From contig JBELJZ010000012.1 in assembly GCA_042089915.1 (NCBI GenBank), forward strand, positions 1-64,000: a stretch of DNA of 64,000 nt, read 5' to 3'. The DNA is from UBA8752 sp002172485. GTDB lineage: Bacteria > Bacteroidota > Bacteroidia > Flavobacteriales_D > Sanyastnellaceae. Shown piece after piece: positions 21,801-29,040 of this stretch. The first letter of the stretch is position 1; each line of letters starts with the position of its first letter. Both the position numbers and the translations under genes were made by a program. The notes beneath the pieces were generated by a model. That model was given only the letters and a program-made list of their open reading frames with translations, was not told the DNA's origin and made no database searches.

Positions 21801-22516
21801 CCGTAACAGTCCTCAGGGAGCAGTCCGGTATCGCCACCCACACAGCCGCATCCTTCGATGACGTAAGCCGAACCGCCGCAATCTCCATTGCAGTCTGCTT
21901 CGAGGCAGGATCCGTCCGTTTCTTCGGCCAAGGGGTCAAAGTTGCAAGCGGTGCTGTCCATGCAGCCAAAGACGATGTCCGCTTCGCAAATGGTCAGGTC
22001 GAAAATCAGGTCTTCGAGTGGTGCTGCAGCGTAGGGGAAGTAGGCTTGGCCACCATTGTAGTTGGAACCAGTGCAGGAGCTTGCACCGTAGCCCTGCAGG
22101 AATTCCAAGACATAGACATGTCCCGCTTGGACACCAATGTCCGAGGTGGACAGGGTGCTCAATTGATAACTGGCGAGTCCATTGACCGAAGGATTGCACA
22201 ACGCCGCTGGAGCTTCCGTATGCAGCAACACGGGGGAACGGCCGAAAGAGGTCCCTGAGTTAAAGGCAGCGTTGCCTTCAGGCGCAAAGCGGAAGGACAA
22301 TTCGAGCGGGGCCGCTGCGCAACGGGCCACTTGAACGGCAGTGATCCAACCGGTGGATGTCGCGGTGAATGTTTGGCCTGAAATCAGTCCTGCACCACAG
22401 ATGTCCCCGGATTGAACAATGTGCGTTTCCTCAGCGCAGGAAATCTGGCTGAAGAGGGTGGGCGGACAAACCGCACACACCAGGATAAGAATCCAAGTGC
22501 AGCGCACAGTAAACAT
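18803..22516 (-). CDS. Large secreted Cys-rich protein with jelly-roll-like modules and SprB-like end
   Basis: This 1237-residue protein has an N-terminal signal peptide (cleavage near LFSQ). It is built of four ~130-160-residue beta-rich modules (about residues 30-185, 295-450, 510-650, 775-925) separated by Cys-rich spacers with GC(T/M)D..ACN(Y/F)D and GC.C.GG.TG motifs. Calcium-type loops (DTDGDGICN, DLDGDGLCD) follow. The last ~110 residues resemble an SprB repeat (ISDGYGC). No PNP...G.Y T9SS sorting domain is visible at the C-terminus, which ends NPCE, so the export or attachment route is unclear. Its stop overlaps the start codon of the giant downstream gene, so the two are probably made together, perhaps as parts of one surface structure (inference). 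No enzymatic motif was seen. Confidence 0.85.
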   Translation of the reverse strand: MFTVRCTWILILVCAVCPPTLFSQISCAEETHIVQSGDICGAGLISGQTFTATSTGWITAVQVARCAAAPLELSFRFAPEGNAAFNSGTSFGRSPVLLHTEAPAALCNPSVNGLASYQLSTLSTSDIGVQAGHVYVLEFLQGYGASSCTGSNYNGGQAYFPYAAAPLEDLIFDLTICEADIVFGCMDSTACNFDPLAEETDGSCLEADCNGDCGGSAYVIEGCGCVGGDTGLLPEDCYGCTDTTACNYNPTATFDNGQCAFLDCMGVCGGQATETECGCQGGTAPLPSGNCIDGCITQTFTNGNTPCAPTLMKGQIFTAPISGELRRIGVAACCGVTTKVVLRRATPEWECAPEVWNTDSILTQTPFLYPSCTGTSACQLPTSEGYPMRYANTPGVLLEGDTEYVLEFVSGYGVGSCSAMDLPGTSFDLNGNTNGAALLFELDICTAPEALSQYGCTDSEADNYSTSATVDDGSCADADCAGIIGGPHLDIPGCGCVDIEAPGERITCHQGVPQTVVANAGEGCGETGLGQTWTQPEDGFLRAFQVVSDTTAALSVQLFHHDGPFSDSLLAEVSLQPKETGLCGQAGLKAQDLIFNEVPLQSGRKYRIEITDGAALLDCNAGYAGGEGWDGTAISPFTDLQFRMAYRPPATGELVWGCMDQTACNFDITATHDSGDCYGLDCNGECNGDAFFVEGCACIGGSTGLSESDCYGCTDPTACNYDASKPLEDGSCTYPDCTGLCGGVAVFDPECGCIGGNTGIDPSSCFERCQASVTTSNFGAANNFGFLHGTGALQSYSSSEEVYLTGIRLYQMTLPSDSLKLELRVGASFDSATALDTVSVTTLAEVAPFGTTIYEAFIELPETPGVQPGETLWLKLYSGNWLIPISPFNSIPEGDSYPFLGAGPQSDWYLQLLTCSSLLGCTDATACNYDEWATQLADGSCTAECTDPLALNFNSEPDTSCINNAYCEYAIGCMDAAACNFDAAATLTQHPQTGETATCNFPETVICETCTGATDGTGLIIIADTDGDGICNANEVPGCQNPLACNYNMAATDPAACVFPSACVQCTGESDGTGTVYLSSDLDGDGLCDVLDFCSDTLAINYDVLPTEDCIFDCDSMPSPLTLTGVTGLVAASTLEAEDGYVRIEYEGGHGDSLQWQATFRDIFRGTDTTILALTDSVGPLRPSLYILTISDGYGCLGRKPQPSPLPLATPTGRGYTVLPSSEVWHRLTSVPYNPCE

Positions 22517-22527
22517 TTTGGTCAGGA

Positions 22528-22535
22528 GAAATGTA
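22528..22535 (-). promoter_or_regulatory. Candidate -7 element for the giant-protein operon
   Basis: TACATTTC on the minus strand lies 11 bases before the ATG at 22516 and fits the TAnnTT(T/C)(G/C) pattern seen before other genes here. No clear -33 TTTG was identified. Confidence 0.4.
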
Positions 22536-22552
22536 GTCCGTGATTTGGACTA
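22534..22552. repeat. Inverted repeat overlapping the operon promoter
   Basis: TAGTCC and GGACTA form perfect 6-base arms around a 7-base centre. The repeat overlaps the upstream end of the candidate -7 box, a position suited to an operator. The rest of the gap to 22780 shows no gene or recognisable RNA. Confidence 0.3.
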
Positions 22553-22780
22553 TTCCTACACGGGCACAAATCCTGCAGACGAATGACTCAGAGGAGTCCT
22601 ACATTTTGCCAATGGCACTCCTATTTCGGCTTGGAAGTTCGGGCCATGTCTGTTCTCAATGGCTTACATCGAGGAGCGTGCCGTACCTCTCCCAATCGTT
22701 GAATCTCAACGCGGAAATATCCACCCGTTGCCGGTTCGAAATGTGTTCAGCGCTGGGGTTCGCTGATTGGATTGGGTGTG

Positions 22781-23302
22781 TCAGTCGACTTGGACGGCGA
22801 AGTTGCCCTTGAGCGTCCGCTCGAAGCCCACCAGCTCTCCATCGAGCTCGCGGCGGATGAGGAAGTCCAACGCGACGGATTCTTCTCCACCATCGATGGG
22901 CGCGGCCACCACGGACGCCACGCCATTGGTGATGCGGAACGTCTGGGTGGTGTCGAAATTGACGTTGAAGTTGGTCTCGTCGACCTGGGTGAATACGCCG
23001 CTGTCCGGATAGAAGATGGCGCCCTGCTGCACATTGGGGACGTCGAGCGTCAGGCTGACCCCATGTTCTTTCAGCTCACCATCCGTTTTGGCGTCGGCGG
23101 TGACGAAGTAGCGGCGAGAGAACAGGCTGTCTTCTCCTGGCAGGTAGACGTATTCTGCACCCAGCACTTCAAGAGAATCCCCGTCGAGGACCAAGGTGCC
23201 ACAGTCGCAGGAGTAGGCCGGCGGCAGGTAGTCCTCCGAGGTGGAACAAGCGGCCAGGAGGAGGACCGCAGCGGACAGGAACAGGGCTGGAAAACGGTTC
23301 AT
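22781..23302 (-). CDS. Putative outer-membrane lipoprotein, unknown function
   Basis: The 173-residue protein begins with a lipoprotein signal peptide whose lipobox is LLAAC (Cys ~19), followed by an acidic mature part with CDCG near residue 33 and mostly beta-type sequence. No family was recognised. It starts 22 bases after the stop of the NamZ-type muramidase gene upstream, with no promoter motif in between, so the two are probably cotranscribed. The lipid anchor would place it at the cell envelope, as with its neighbour. Function is unassigned. Confidence 0.8.
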   Translation of the reverse strand: MNRFPALFLSAAVLLLAACSTSEDYLPPAYSCDCGTLVLDGDSLEVLGAEYVYLPGEDSLFSRRYFVTADAKTDGELKEHGVSLTLDVPNVQQGAIFYPDSGVFTQVDETNFNVNFDTTQTFRITNGVASVVAAPIDGGEESVALDFLIRRELDGELVGFERTLKGNFAVQVD

Positions 23303-23324
23303 GATCGGCAGTTGAGTCCCGCGG

Positions 23325-24566
23325 TCACCGACCGTCGGGATAGCGAAGGTAGGGACTGCGATGTACGATGAAGCTGTTCACGCCAGAAGCCCAGGAGGCG
23401 GCCAGTTGTGCGGGTGGTGTTCCCGATTCCAAGGCGCGGCGAAGGTCAGGGCCACCGGCGAGCTTGTCAAAGAACTCGGGCCGGTCAACAAAGGGGCTCT
23501 GGTCACCAGCGGGTGTGCTGTTCCAAGCTTCCGCGAGCTCGCGCAATACATCAAGGTGCAAGCGTTGGTCGTCGCCTTGGGCTTGCCAAGCACCCAACCG
23601 GCGGTGCAGTTGGAATCCCGTGCAGGACTGGCCTGCATGCTTGGGGTATGTGCTGGCGGCATTGGGGGTCGGGGTGAAGCGGTGGACGGCGCGCGGCATT
23701 CCGGGGAAGCCGACCAGGGTGAAGGGTTCCGCAGTCCCGCGGCCGACGCTGGCGACCGTGGCCTCGAGCAGCACGAGGTGGGGGTAGAGCTGGACCGCTG
23801 CAGCAGAGGGCAGATTGGGACTGGGCGCCACGGGCGGGATCCACCGGTCGTTGCGGTTCCACCCCCTGCAGGGCACCACTGTCAAGTCGCAGCGCAGGGT
23901 GGGGTTGGGCCGGTTGGAGTATCCGCCACCGAGCCAGCCTTCCGAGTTGGCCATGTCGGCGAGTTCACCGAGGGTCATGCCGTGGGCGAGCGGTATGGGC
24001 AGGAACCCGACGAAGGAGCGCACGGCCGAGGTGTCCAGTACGGGGCCGTCGGTCAGACGACCGTTGGGGTTGGGGCGGTCGAGTACGACGACGTTGACCC
24101 CTTCTTCCGCACAGGCCTCCATGACGAGCATGAGGGTGGAGAGGTACGTGTAGCAACGCACCCCCACGTCTTGGATGTCGAACAGCACGACGTCGAGCTC
24201 GGCCAGCTGAGCGGCAGTGGGCTTTTTGTAGGTGCCATAGAGACTGTGGACGGGCAATCCCGTGGCAGGGTCCAATCCGTCTGAAGCCGTTTCGCCGTCG
24301 GGCAAGTCCCCCCGGAATCCGTGCTCAGGACCGAAGGCGGCCACCACGTCGATCCCCCTGGAAAGCAACGTGTCGATGAGGTGGACCGACGTGCCGTCGT
24401 TCCGTGTCAAAACGGCGGTGTGGTTGCACACGACCCCCACACGCTGGCCTTGGAGTTGGGGCAGGTAGGCCTCCATCCGGGCGTCTCCGGGAATGACCTG
24501 CGCCAAGGTGTGGAGAAACAGGGCGGGGATGAGCAGAAGGAAGGGGACAATTGAAGCGCGGCGCAT
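23325..24566 (-). CDS. namZ: DUF1343 family exo-beta-N-acetylmuramidase (NamZ-like)
   Basis: The 413-residue protein has a signal peptide (cleavage near LAQV, residue ~23) and the DUF1343 signature elements VGVVCNHTAV, FGPEHGFRG, LFDIQDVGVRCYTYL, LDRPNPNG and a PIPLAHGMTLGE stretch. The family (NamZ, GH171) releases terminal MurNAc from peptidoglycan fragments, a cell-wall recycling step, and the signal peptide places this copy in the periplasm. Length fits the family. The lipoprotein gene follows 22 bases downstream. The start lies 5 bases after a TTTCTTTG element. The assignment rests on family motifs; substrate specificity in this organism is inferred. Confidence 0.88.
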   Translation of the reverse strand: MRRASIVPFLLLIPALFLHTLAQVIPGDARMEAYLPQLQGQRVGVVCNHTAVLTRNDGTSVHLIDTLLSRGIDVVAAFGPEHGFRGDLPDGETASDGLDPATGLPVHSLYGTYKKPTAAQLAELDVVLFDIQDVGVRCYTYLSTLMLVMEACAEEGVNVVVLDRPNPNGRLTDGPVLDTSAVRSFVGFLPIPLAHGMTLGELADMANSEGWLGGGYSNRPNPTLRCDLTVVPCRGWNRNDRWIPPVAPSPNLPSAAAVQLYPHLVLLEATVASVGRGTAEPFTLVGFPGMPRAVHRFTPTPNAASTYPKHAGQSCTGFQLHRRLGAWQAQGDDQRLHLDVLRELAEAWNSTPAGDQSPFVDRPEFFDKLAGGPDLRRALESGTPPAQLAASWASGVNSFIVHRSPYLRYPDGR

Positions 24567-24571
24567 GACAG

Positions 24572-24579
24572 CAAAGAAA
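24572..24579 (-). promoter_or_regulatory. Candidate -7 element of namZ
   Basis: TTTCTTTG on the minus strand differs from TAnnTTTG at one base. It sits only 5 bases before the ATG, predicting a leaderless or nearly leaderless transcript. It is back to back with the permease promoter. Confidence 0.4.
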
Positions 24580-24588
24580 CGTGCCGGC

Positions 24589-24596
24589 TACCTTGC
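24589..24596 (+). promoter_or_regulatory. Candidate -7 element of the FtsX-like permease gene
   Basis: TACCTTGC ends 5 bases before the ATG at 24602. The element excludes the in-frame upstream start at 24581, which would lie before the promoter. Confidence 0.5.
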
Positions 24597-24601
24597 ATCG
24601 C

Positions 24602-26116
24602 ATGTCCAATCGCTCCCGACAGGCCGTTCGGTTTCTGGCGCGCCGCATGACGGTGGATCCGACCGGGCGTGGCATCGCCAGGCCGGTGGTCCGCATCGCC
24701 GAAGGCGGCGTCGCAGTGGGGGTGGCGCTGATCATCCTGTCGCTCGCCATCGTGCAAGGATTTCAGCGGGACGTGCGGGAACTCGTGGTCGGCTTTGGGG
24801 CACACCTTCGGGTGGTGGCAGCGGACCAGGCTCGCACGCAGGGGACCGACCGCGTAGCATGGGCCGATGTGGATACGGCCCGGTTGCGGGCGATTCCCGG
24901 TATCCGTCATGTGCAGGCTTTTGCGCAACGCCCGGGTATCCTCGAGACGGCTGAAGAGGTGGAGGGCATCGTCATCAAAGGGCTGGGGGTGGATGCCGAT
25001 ACGGCCTTCCTCGCGACCCGGTTGACCGAAGGGCGCCTTCCCGATTTCAGTGTCGATCCCGGATCGGACGATCTGCTCGTGTCCGCCGTTCAAGCTCGGG
25101 AACTCGGTCTCGAGGTGGGCCGGAGGGTGCGACTCCTTCTGGCGGATGCGCGCGGGGACATGCGCCCCCGGGTCTTCACCATTTGCGGGCTGTACGCCAC
25201 TGGACTGCAGGAATTCGATGCCGAGTACGTGTTCTGCGGATTGCATCACCTCCAGCAATTGAGCGGGTGGGGAATCCGCGCGCGGATGCAGGTTGGAGCG
25301 GTGGCCGATGATCTTTCGGGAGTGGAGGCGGTTCAGGTGTTGGCCACCGGCGGTCAAGATCGGTTGACGTACGCCTGGACAGGCGTGCCTTGGCGTGGAG
25401 CGGGCCCGCATGTGTTGACCGGTTCGGGAGAGGCCCGCGTGGTGGTGGGCGATGGTGGGAAGACCCTGCCCGACACGGCATGGGTGCGGTGGATGGATGG
25501 CCACGGCATGCCGCCGCCCGACATCCGTTTGGCTGGCGGGTCGGACGACCGGTATGTGGGCGGATTCGAATTGCGCGTGGCCGATTACAGCGCCCTCTGG
25601 ACGGTGTCGGACAGCCTGTTTTTTGCGGTGCCCTATGACCTCGACGTTCGCAGCGTGTTGGACGACCATCCGGAGTTGTTTCAATGGTTGGCCATGCTCG
25701 ACCTGAATGTGGAACTCATCATCGGGTTGATGCTGCTCATTGCGATTCTCAACATGGCGTCGGCCCTGTTGCTCCTCATGCTGGAGCGCACCCGCTCCAT
25801 TGGCTTGATGAAAGCACTGGGCATGGCCGATGCCCCCTTGATGCGCGTGTTTGTGAGGCTGGCGGTTCGGATTCTGTTCCGTGGATTGCTCTGGGGCAAT
25901 GTGATCGGGTTTGGCTTGGCTTGGCTTCAGTTGCAGACGGGGTGGATCACATTGGATGCACGGAGCTACTACCTCTCTGCGGTGCCCATTCACCTCGATC
26001 TGGTGCGCATCGCGACGGTCGAGCTCGGTATCCTGCTGGCCTGCGCGGCAGCCATGTTCCTGCCTGCGCGGTACATCTCCCGACTTCGGCCAGTGGAATC
26101 CCTCCGATTTGATTGA
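24602..26116 (+). CDS. FtsX-like ABC transporter permease (LolC/LolE type)
   Basis: The 504-residue protein has the MacB/FtsX layout: one N-terminal membrane helix (~30-52), a large periplasmic domain (~55-365), then three C-terminal helices (~370-396, 424-446, 470-492). The ERTRSIGLMKALG coupling-helix motif follows the second helix. Members of this family extract lipoproteins or other envelope substrates with a separate LolD-type ATPase, and no ATPase gene is adjacent here. The start was chosen at MSNRSRQ because the promoter element lies just upstream. Its sequence fits the lipoprotein-releasing permease found as a single gene in Flavobacteriales; the exact substrate is inferred. Confidence 0.85.
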   Translation: MSNRSRQAVRFLARRMTVDPTGRGIARPVVRIAEGGVAVGVALIILSLAIVQGFQRDVRELVVGFGAHLRVVAADQARTQGTDRVAWADVDTARLRAIPGIRHVQAFAQRPGILETAEEVEGIVIKGLGVDADTAFLATRLTEGRLPDFSVDPGSDDLLVSAVQARELGLEVGRRVRLLLADARGDMRPRVFTICGLYATGLQEFDAEYVFCGLHHLQQLSGWGIRARMQVGAVADDLSGVEAVQVLATGGQDRLTYAWTGVPWRGAGPHVLTGSGEARVVVGDGGKTLPDTAWVRWMDGHGMPPPDIRLAGGSDDRYVGGFELRVADYSALWTVSDSLFFAVPYDLDVRSVLDDHPELFQWLAMLDLNVELIIGLMLLIAILNMASALLLLMLERTRSIGLMKALGMADAPLMRVFVRLAVRILFRGLLWGNVIGFGLAWLQLQTGWITLDARSYYLSAVPIHLDLVRIATVELGILLACAAAMFLPARYISRLRPVESLRFD

Positions 26117-26125
26117 GTCGCCGGG

Positions 26126-26133
26126 TATCTTTG
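26126..26133 (+). promoter_or_regulatory. -7 element of the cysteine synthase family gene
   Basis: TATCTTTG matches the Bacteroidota consensus exactly, 20 bases before the ATG at 26154. It supports that start over any in-frame upstream start inside the permease gene. Confidence 0.65.
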
Positions 26134-26153
26134 CGCCACAATTCCTGCCCGAC

Positions 26154-27131
26154 ATGAACGTCCACGAAAACATCCTCGGCGCCATCGGCGATACGCCCAT
26201 GGTCCGTCTCAACAAGGTCACCGCGGACTTCCCATGTCCCGTACTGGCCAAGGTGGAGTACTTCAATCCCGGGCACAGCGTCAAGGACCGCATGGCGCTC
26301 AGCATGATTGAGGCCGCGGAGCGCAATGGGCAGCTCAAGCCCGGCGGCACCGTCATCGAATGCACCTCGGGCAACACTGGCATGGGCCTTGCCCTCGCCT
26401 GCGCGGTCAAGGGATACCAACTCATCTGCACGATGAGCGACAAGCAGTCCAAGGAGAAAATCGACATCCTCCGGGCCGTCGGAGCGGAGGTGTATGTCTG
26501 CCCGACCAACGTTGAGCCGGACCACCCGGACAGCTACTACAGCGTGGCGGAGCGCCTGCACAAGGAGACACCCAACAGCGTGTGGTGCAACCAGTACGAC
26601 AACCTCGCCAACCGCCAAGCCCACTATGAGACCACCGGTCCGGAGATCTGGAAACAGACTGGGGGCCGAATCACGCATTTCTGCACGGGGGTCGGAACGG
26701 GCGGCACCATCAGCGGCACGGCCAAGTACCTCAAGGAGAAGAATCCCGACATCCAAATCTGGGGTGTGGATTCATACGGTTCCGTGTTCAAGAAGTACCA
26801 CGAGACCGGAGAGTTCGACGAGAAAGAAATCTATCCGTACATCACCGAGGGCATCGGGGAGGACATCCTTCCGGCCAACGTGGACTTCGACATCATCGAC
26901 AAATTCGAGAAGGTCACCGACAAGGACGGCGCCTTGGCCACCCGTGAACTTGCGCGGGAGGAGGGACTTTTCCTCGGATACAGTTGCGGATCCGCTTTTC
27001 AAGGTTTGCGCCAGCTCAAGGACGAGCTGAAGCCCGCAGACCTCGCGGTCGTGCTGTTCCACGACCACGGCTCCCGCTACGTGGGCAAGGTCTACAACGA
27101 CGACTGGATGCGCGAGCAGGGCTGGCTCTGA
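26154..27131 (+). CDS. PLP-dependent cysteine synthase / cystathionine beta-synthase family enzyme
   Basis: The 325-residue fold-type II PLP enzyme carries the Schiff-base lysine in HSVKDRMA (~residue 43), the substrate loop TSGNTGMG (~75-82) and the phosphate-binding GTGGTISG (~185). Family members condense O-acetylserine or serine with sulfide or homocysteine in the cytosol to make cysteine or cystathionine. The C-terminal HDHGSRYVGKVYNDDWM is typical of the Bacteroidota group annotated as cystathionine beta-synthase or cysteine synthase; the two cannot be separated by eye. There is no C-terminal CBS regulatory domain. The gene is convergent with rocD, 6 bases away. Confidence 0.88.
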   Translation: MNVHENILGAIGDTPMVRLNKVTADFPCPVLAKVEYFNPGHSVKDRMALSMIEAAERNGQLKPGGTVIECTSGNTGMGLALACAVKGYQLICTMSDKQSKEKIDILRAVGAEVYVCPTNVEPDHPDSYYSVAERLHKETPNSVWCNQYDNLANRQAHYETTGPEIWKQTGGRITHFCTGVGTGGTISGTAKYLKEKNPDIQIWGVDSYGSVFKKYHETGEFDEKEIYPYITEGIGEDILPANVDFDIIDKFEKVTDKDGALATRELAREEGLFLGYSCGSAFQGLRQLKDELKPADLAVVLFHDHGSRYVGKVYNDDWMREQGWL

Positions 27132-27137
27132 GCCTCC

Positions 27138-28424
27138 TCATTTCTTGAACCCGAGGACGGTGTCACGGATGATCGAGACGCACTCGTCCAATTGCTCCGC
27201 CGTCATCACGAGCGGTGGGGCGAAACGGATGATGTTGCCGTGGGTGGGCTTGGCGATGAGGCCGTTGTCCTTCATGGCCACGCAGAGGTCCCAGGCGGTG
27301 CTGCTGTCTGGCGTGTCGTTGATGACAATGGCGTTGAGGAGGCCGCGTCCACGCACCTTGACGATGAGGTCGGTCTCGGCGATGAGGCCCTCCATGGCAG
27401 CGCGGAACCGGTTGCCGAGGTCGCGGGCCTTCTGGGCGAGTTGCTCGTCCCGCACCACGTCGAGGGCTGCCATGGCCACGGCGCAGCCGACGGGGTTGCC
27501 CCCAAAGGTGGAGCCGTGCTGGCCGGGGTGGATGACGCCCATGACATCGTCGTCAGCGAGGACGGCGCTCACGGGGTAGACGCCACCGGAAATGGCCTTG
27601 CCTAGGATGAGCAGGTCGGCCTTGACGTATTCGGCTTGGCGCTCGCAGTGGCCCTGGCAGGTGCAGGTGCCGCAGGTGGCGAGGAGGGCGCCGGTTCGGG
27701 CGATGCCGGTCTGGACCTCATCGGCCATGAACAGGACGTTCGCCGCCTTGCAGAGGGCGTGGGCCTTCTGGATGTAGCCGTCGCCGGGTACGTAGACGCC
27801 GGCCTCACCCTGGATGGGCTCGACGAGGAAGCCCGCCACATTGGGGTCCTTGAGGGCCTTCTCCAAGGCACCGAGGTCGTCGTAGGGGATGATCTCGAAG
27901 CCGGGGGTGAAGGGGCCGAATCCGCCTGTGGAATCCGGATCGGTGGAGAAGCCGACGATGGTGGTCGTCCGGCCGTGGAAGTTGTGCTCGCAGGTCAGGA
28001 TTTTGGCCTTGCCTGCGGGAATGCCTTTGACGTCATAGGCCCACTTGCGCGCAATCTTGATGGCGGTTTCGACGGCCTCGGCGCCCGTGTTCATCGGCAG
28101 GACCTTGTCGTAGCCGAAGTACTCGGTCACGTACTTCTCATAGGGGCCGAGCACGCTGTTGTAGAAAGCGCGGGAGGTGAGCGTCAGCTTTTCGGCTTGC
28201 TCGGTCATGGCCCCCACGATGCGGGGGTGACAGTGACCTTGGTTGACAGCGCTGTAGGCGCTGAGGAAATCGTAATACCGTTTGCCCTCGATGTCCCAAC
28301 AGTGGACGCCATCGGCCTTGTCCAGCACCACCGGAAGGGGGTGGTAGTTGTGGGCGCCGTAGCGGTTCTCCATGTCCATGGCCTCGGCGGAAGAGGCGGG
28401 GCGGTGGGTCGGGTTTCCGGTCAT
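27138..28424 (-). CDS. rocD: Ornithine--oxo-acid aminotransferase
   Basis: The 428-residue class III PLP aminotransferase converts ornithine and 2-oxoglutarate to glutamate semialdehyde and glutamate. Visible marks are the N-terminal GAHNYHPLPVV, MNTGAEAVETAIK, the cofactor Asp in FMADEVQTG (~233-241) and the PLP lysine in LGKAISGG (Lys ~276). Start MTGNPTH was chosen because a TATCTTTG element lies 25 bases upstream. Between the cofactor Asp and the lysine is a Cys-rich insertion, CGTCTCQGHC (~251-260), not expected in the textbook family; see findings. The gene is divergent from ndk and shares a very short promoter region with it. Confidence 0.93.
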   Translation of the reverse strand: MTGNPTHRPASSAEAMDMENRYGAHNYHPLPVVLDKADGVHCWDIEGKRYYDFLSAYSAVNQGHCHPRIVGAMTEQAEKLTLTSRAFYNSVLGPYEKYVTEYFGYDKVLPMNTGAEAVETAIKIARKWAYDVKGIPAGKAKILTCEHNFHGRTTTIVGFSTDPDSTGGFGPFTPGFEIIPYDDLGALEKALKDPNVAGFLVEPIQGEAGVYVPGDGYIQKAHALCKAANVLFMADEVQTGIARTGALLATCGTCTCQGHCERQAEYVKADLLILGKAISGGVYPVSAVLADDDVMGVIHPGQHGSTFGGNPVGCAVAMAALDVVRDEQLAQKARDLGNRFRAAMEGLIAETDLIVKVRGRGLLNAIVINDTPDSSTAWDLCVAMKDNGLIAKPTHGNIIRFAPPLVMTAEQLDECVSIIRDTVLGFKK

Positions 28425-28449
28425 GGCGCGTGTTTTTGGTTTCTCTTCC

Positions 28450-28457
28450 CAAAGATA
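28450..28457 (-). promoter_or_regulatory. -7 element of rocD
   Basis: TATCTTTG on the minus strand is an exact consensus match, 25 bases before the rocD ATG. Confidence 0.65.
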
Positions 28458-28472
28458 CTGGCTCTGAAACTC

Positions 28473-28480
28473 TATTTTTG
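28473..28480 (+). promoter_or_regulatory. -7 element of ndk
   Basis: TATTTTTG is an exact TAnnTTTG match, 35 bases before the ndk ATG. Only 15 bases separate it from the divergent rocD box, so the -33 region of each promoter overlaps the other promoter. Confidence 0.6.
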
Positions 28481-28515
28481 CACCGCGAAAACGCACACAA
28501 TCAACCTTCAAGGAC

Positions 28516-28935
28516 ATGGCCACCAACCGCACGTTCACCATGATCAAGCCCGACGCCACCGGCGCCGGCAACACTGGAAAGATCCTCGACCGCATCATCG
28601 AAGCTGGATTCACCATCAAGGCGATGAAGTGGACCCAACTCAGCCTCGAAGACGCCCAGGCGTTCTACGCTGTGCACAGCGAGCGCCCCTTCTTCGGTGA
28701 GCTCACCGAGTACATGAGCAGTGGCCCCATCGTGGCCGCCATCCTTGAAAAGGACAATGCAGTGGCCGATTTCCGTGCGCTGATCGGGGCCACCAACCCG
28801 GCCGAAGCTGCCCCCGGCACCATCCGTGCGGACTTCGCGGAGAGCATCGCTGCCAATGCTGTTCACGGCAGCGACAGCGATGAGAATGCCGCCATCGAAG
28901 GCGCGTTCTACTTCAGCGCCCGCGAGCTCGCTTGA
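28516..28935 (+). CDS. ndk: Nucleoside-diphosphate kinase
   Basis: The 139-residue protein has full family length. It begins with the FTMIKPDA motif and contains the active-site NAVHGSDS with the phosphorylated histidine (~residue 116). NDK transfers the terminal phosphate of ATP to NDPs and dNDPs through the phospho-His intermediate in the cytosol. It has its own promoter and is followed by icd with its own -7 box, so it is probably a single-gene transcript. Confidence 0.97.
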   Translation: MATNRTFTMIKPDATGAGNTGKILDRIIEAGFTIKAMKWTQLSLEDAQAFYAVHSERPFFGELTEYMSSGPIVAAILEKDNAVADFRALIGATNPAEAAPGTIRADFAESIAANAVHGSDSDENAAIEGAFYFSARELA

Positions 28936-28997
28936 TTCCCCCGCCCCGACGGGGCGTGTAACAAGGACACGACTTGACCGCGCCCTGTGGTCAGGCG

Positions 28998-29005
28998 TAC
29001 TTTCG
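28998..29005 (+). promoter_or_regulatory. Candidate -7 element of icd
   Basis: TACTTTCG lies 11 bases before an in-frame ATG at 29017 and 35 bases before the ATG at 29041. It rules out the in-frame ATG-like start at 28987. Confidence 0.5.
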
Positions 29006-29040
29006 CGCACCCCTTTATGGGCACCAACACCGAACTGACC

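Noticed and set aside
22733..22742. T-loop-like GGTTCGAAAT suggesting a tRNA
   Set aside because: No matching acceptor, anticodon or D arms can be drawn around it.
24407..26509. 700-codon minus-strand open frame
   Set aside because: It is antisense to the FtsX-like permease and the start of the cysteine synthase gene; low-complexity His/Arg/Pro composition without motifs.
28987..29040. Upstream in-frame starts of icd at 28987 and 29017
   Set aside because: 28987 lies before the -7 box. 29017 is possible but MEKIKVHNPVV matches the usual family N-terminus better.
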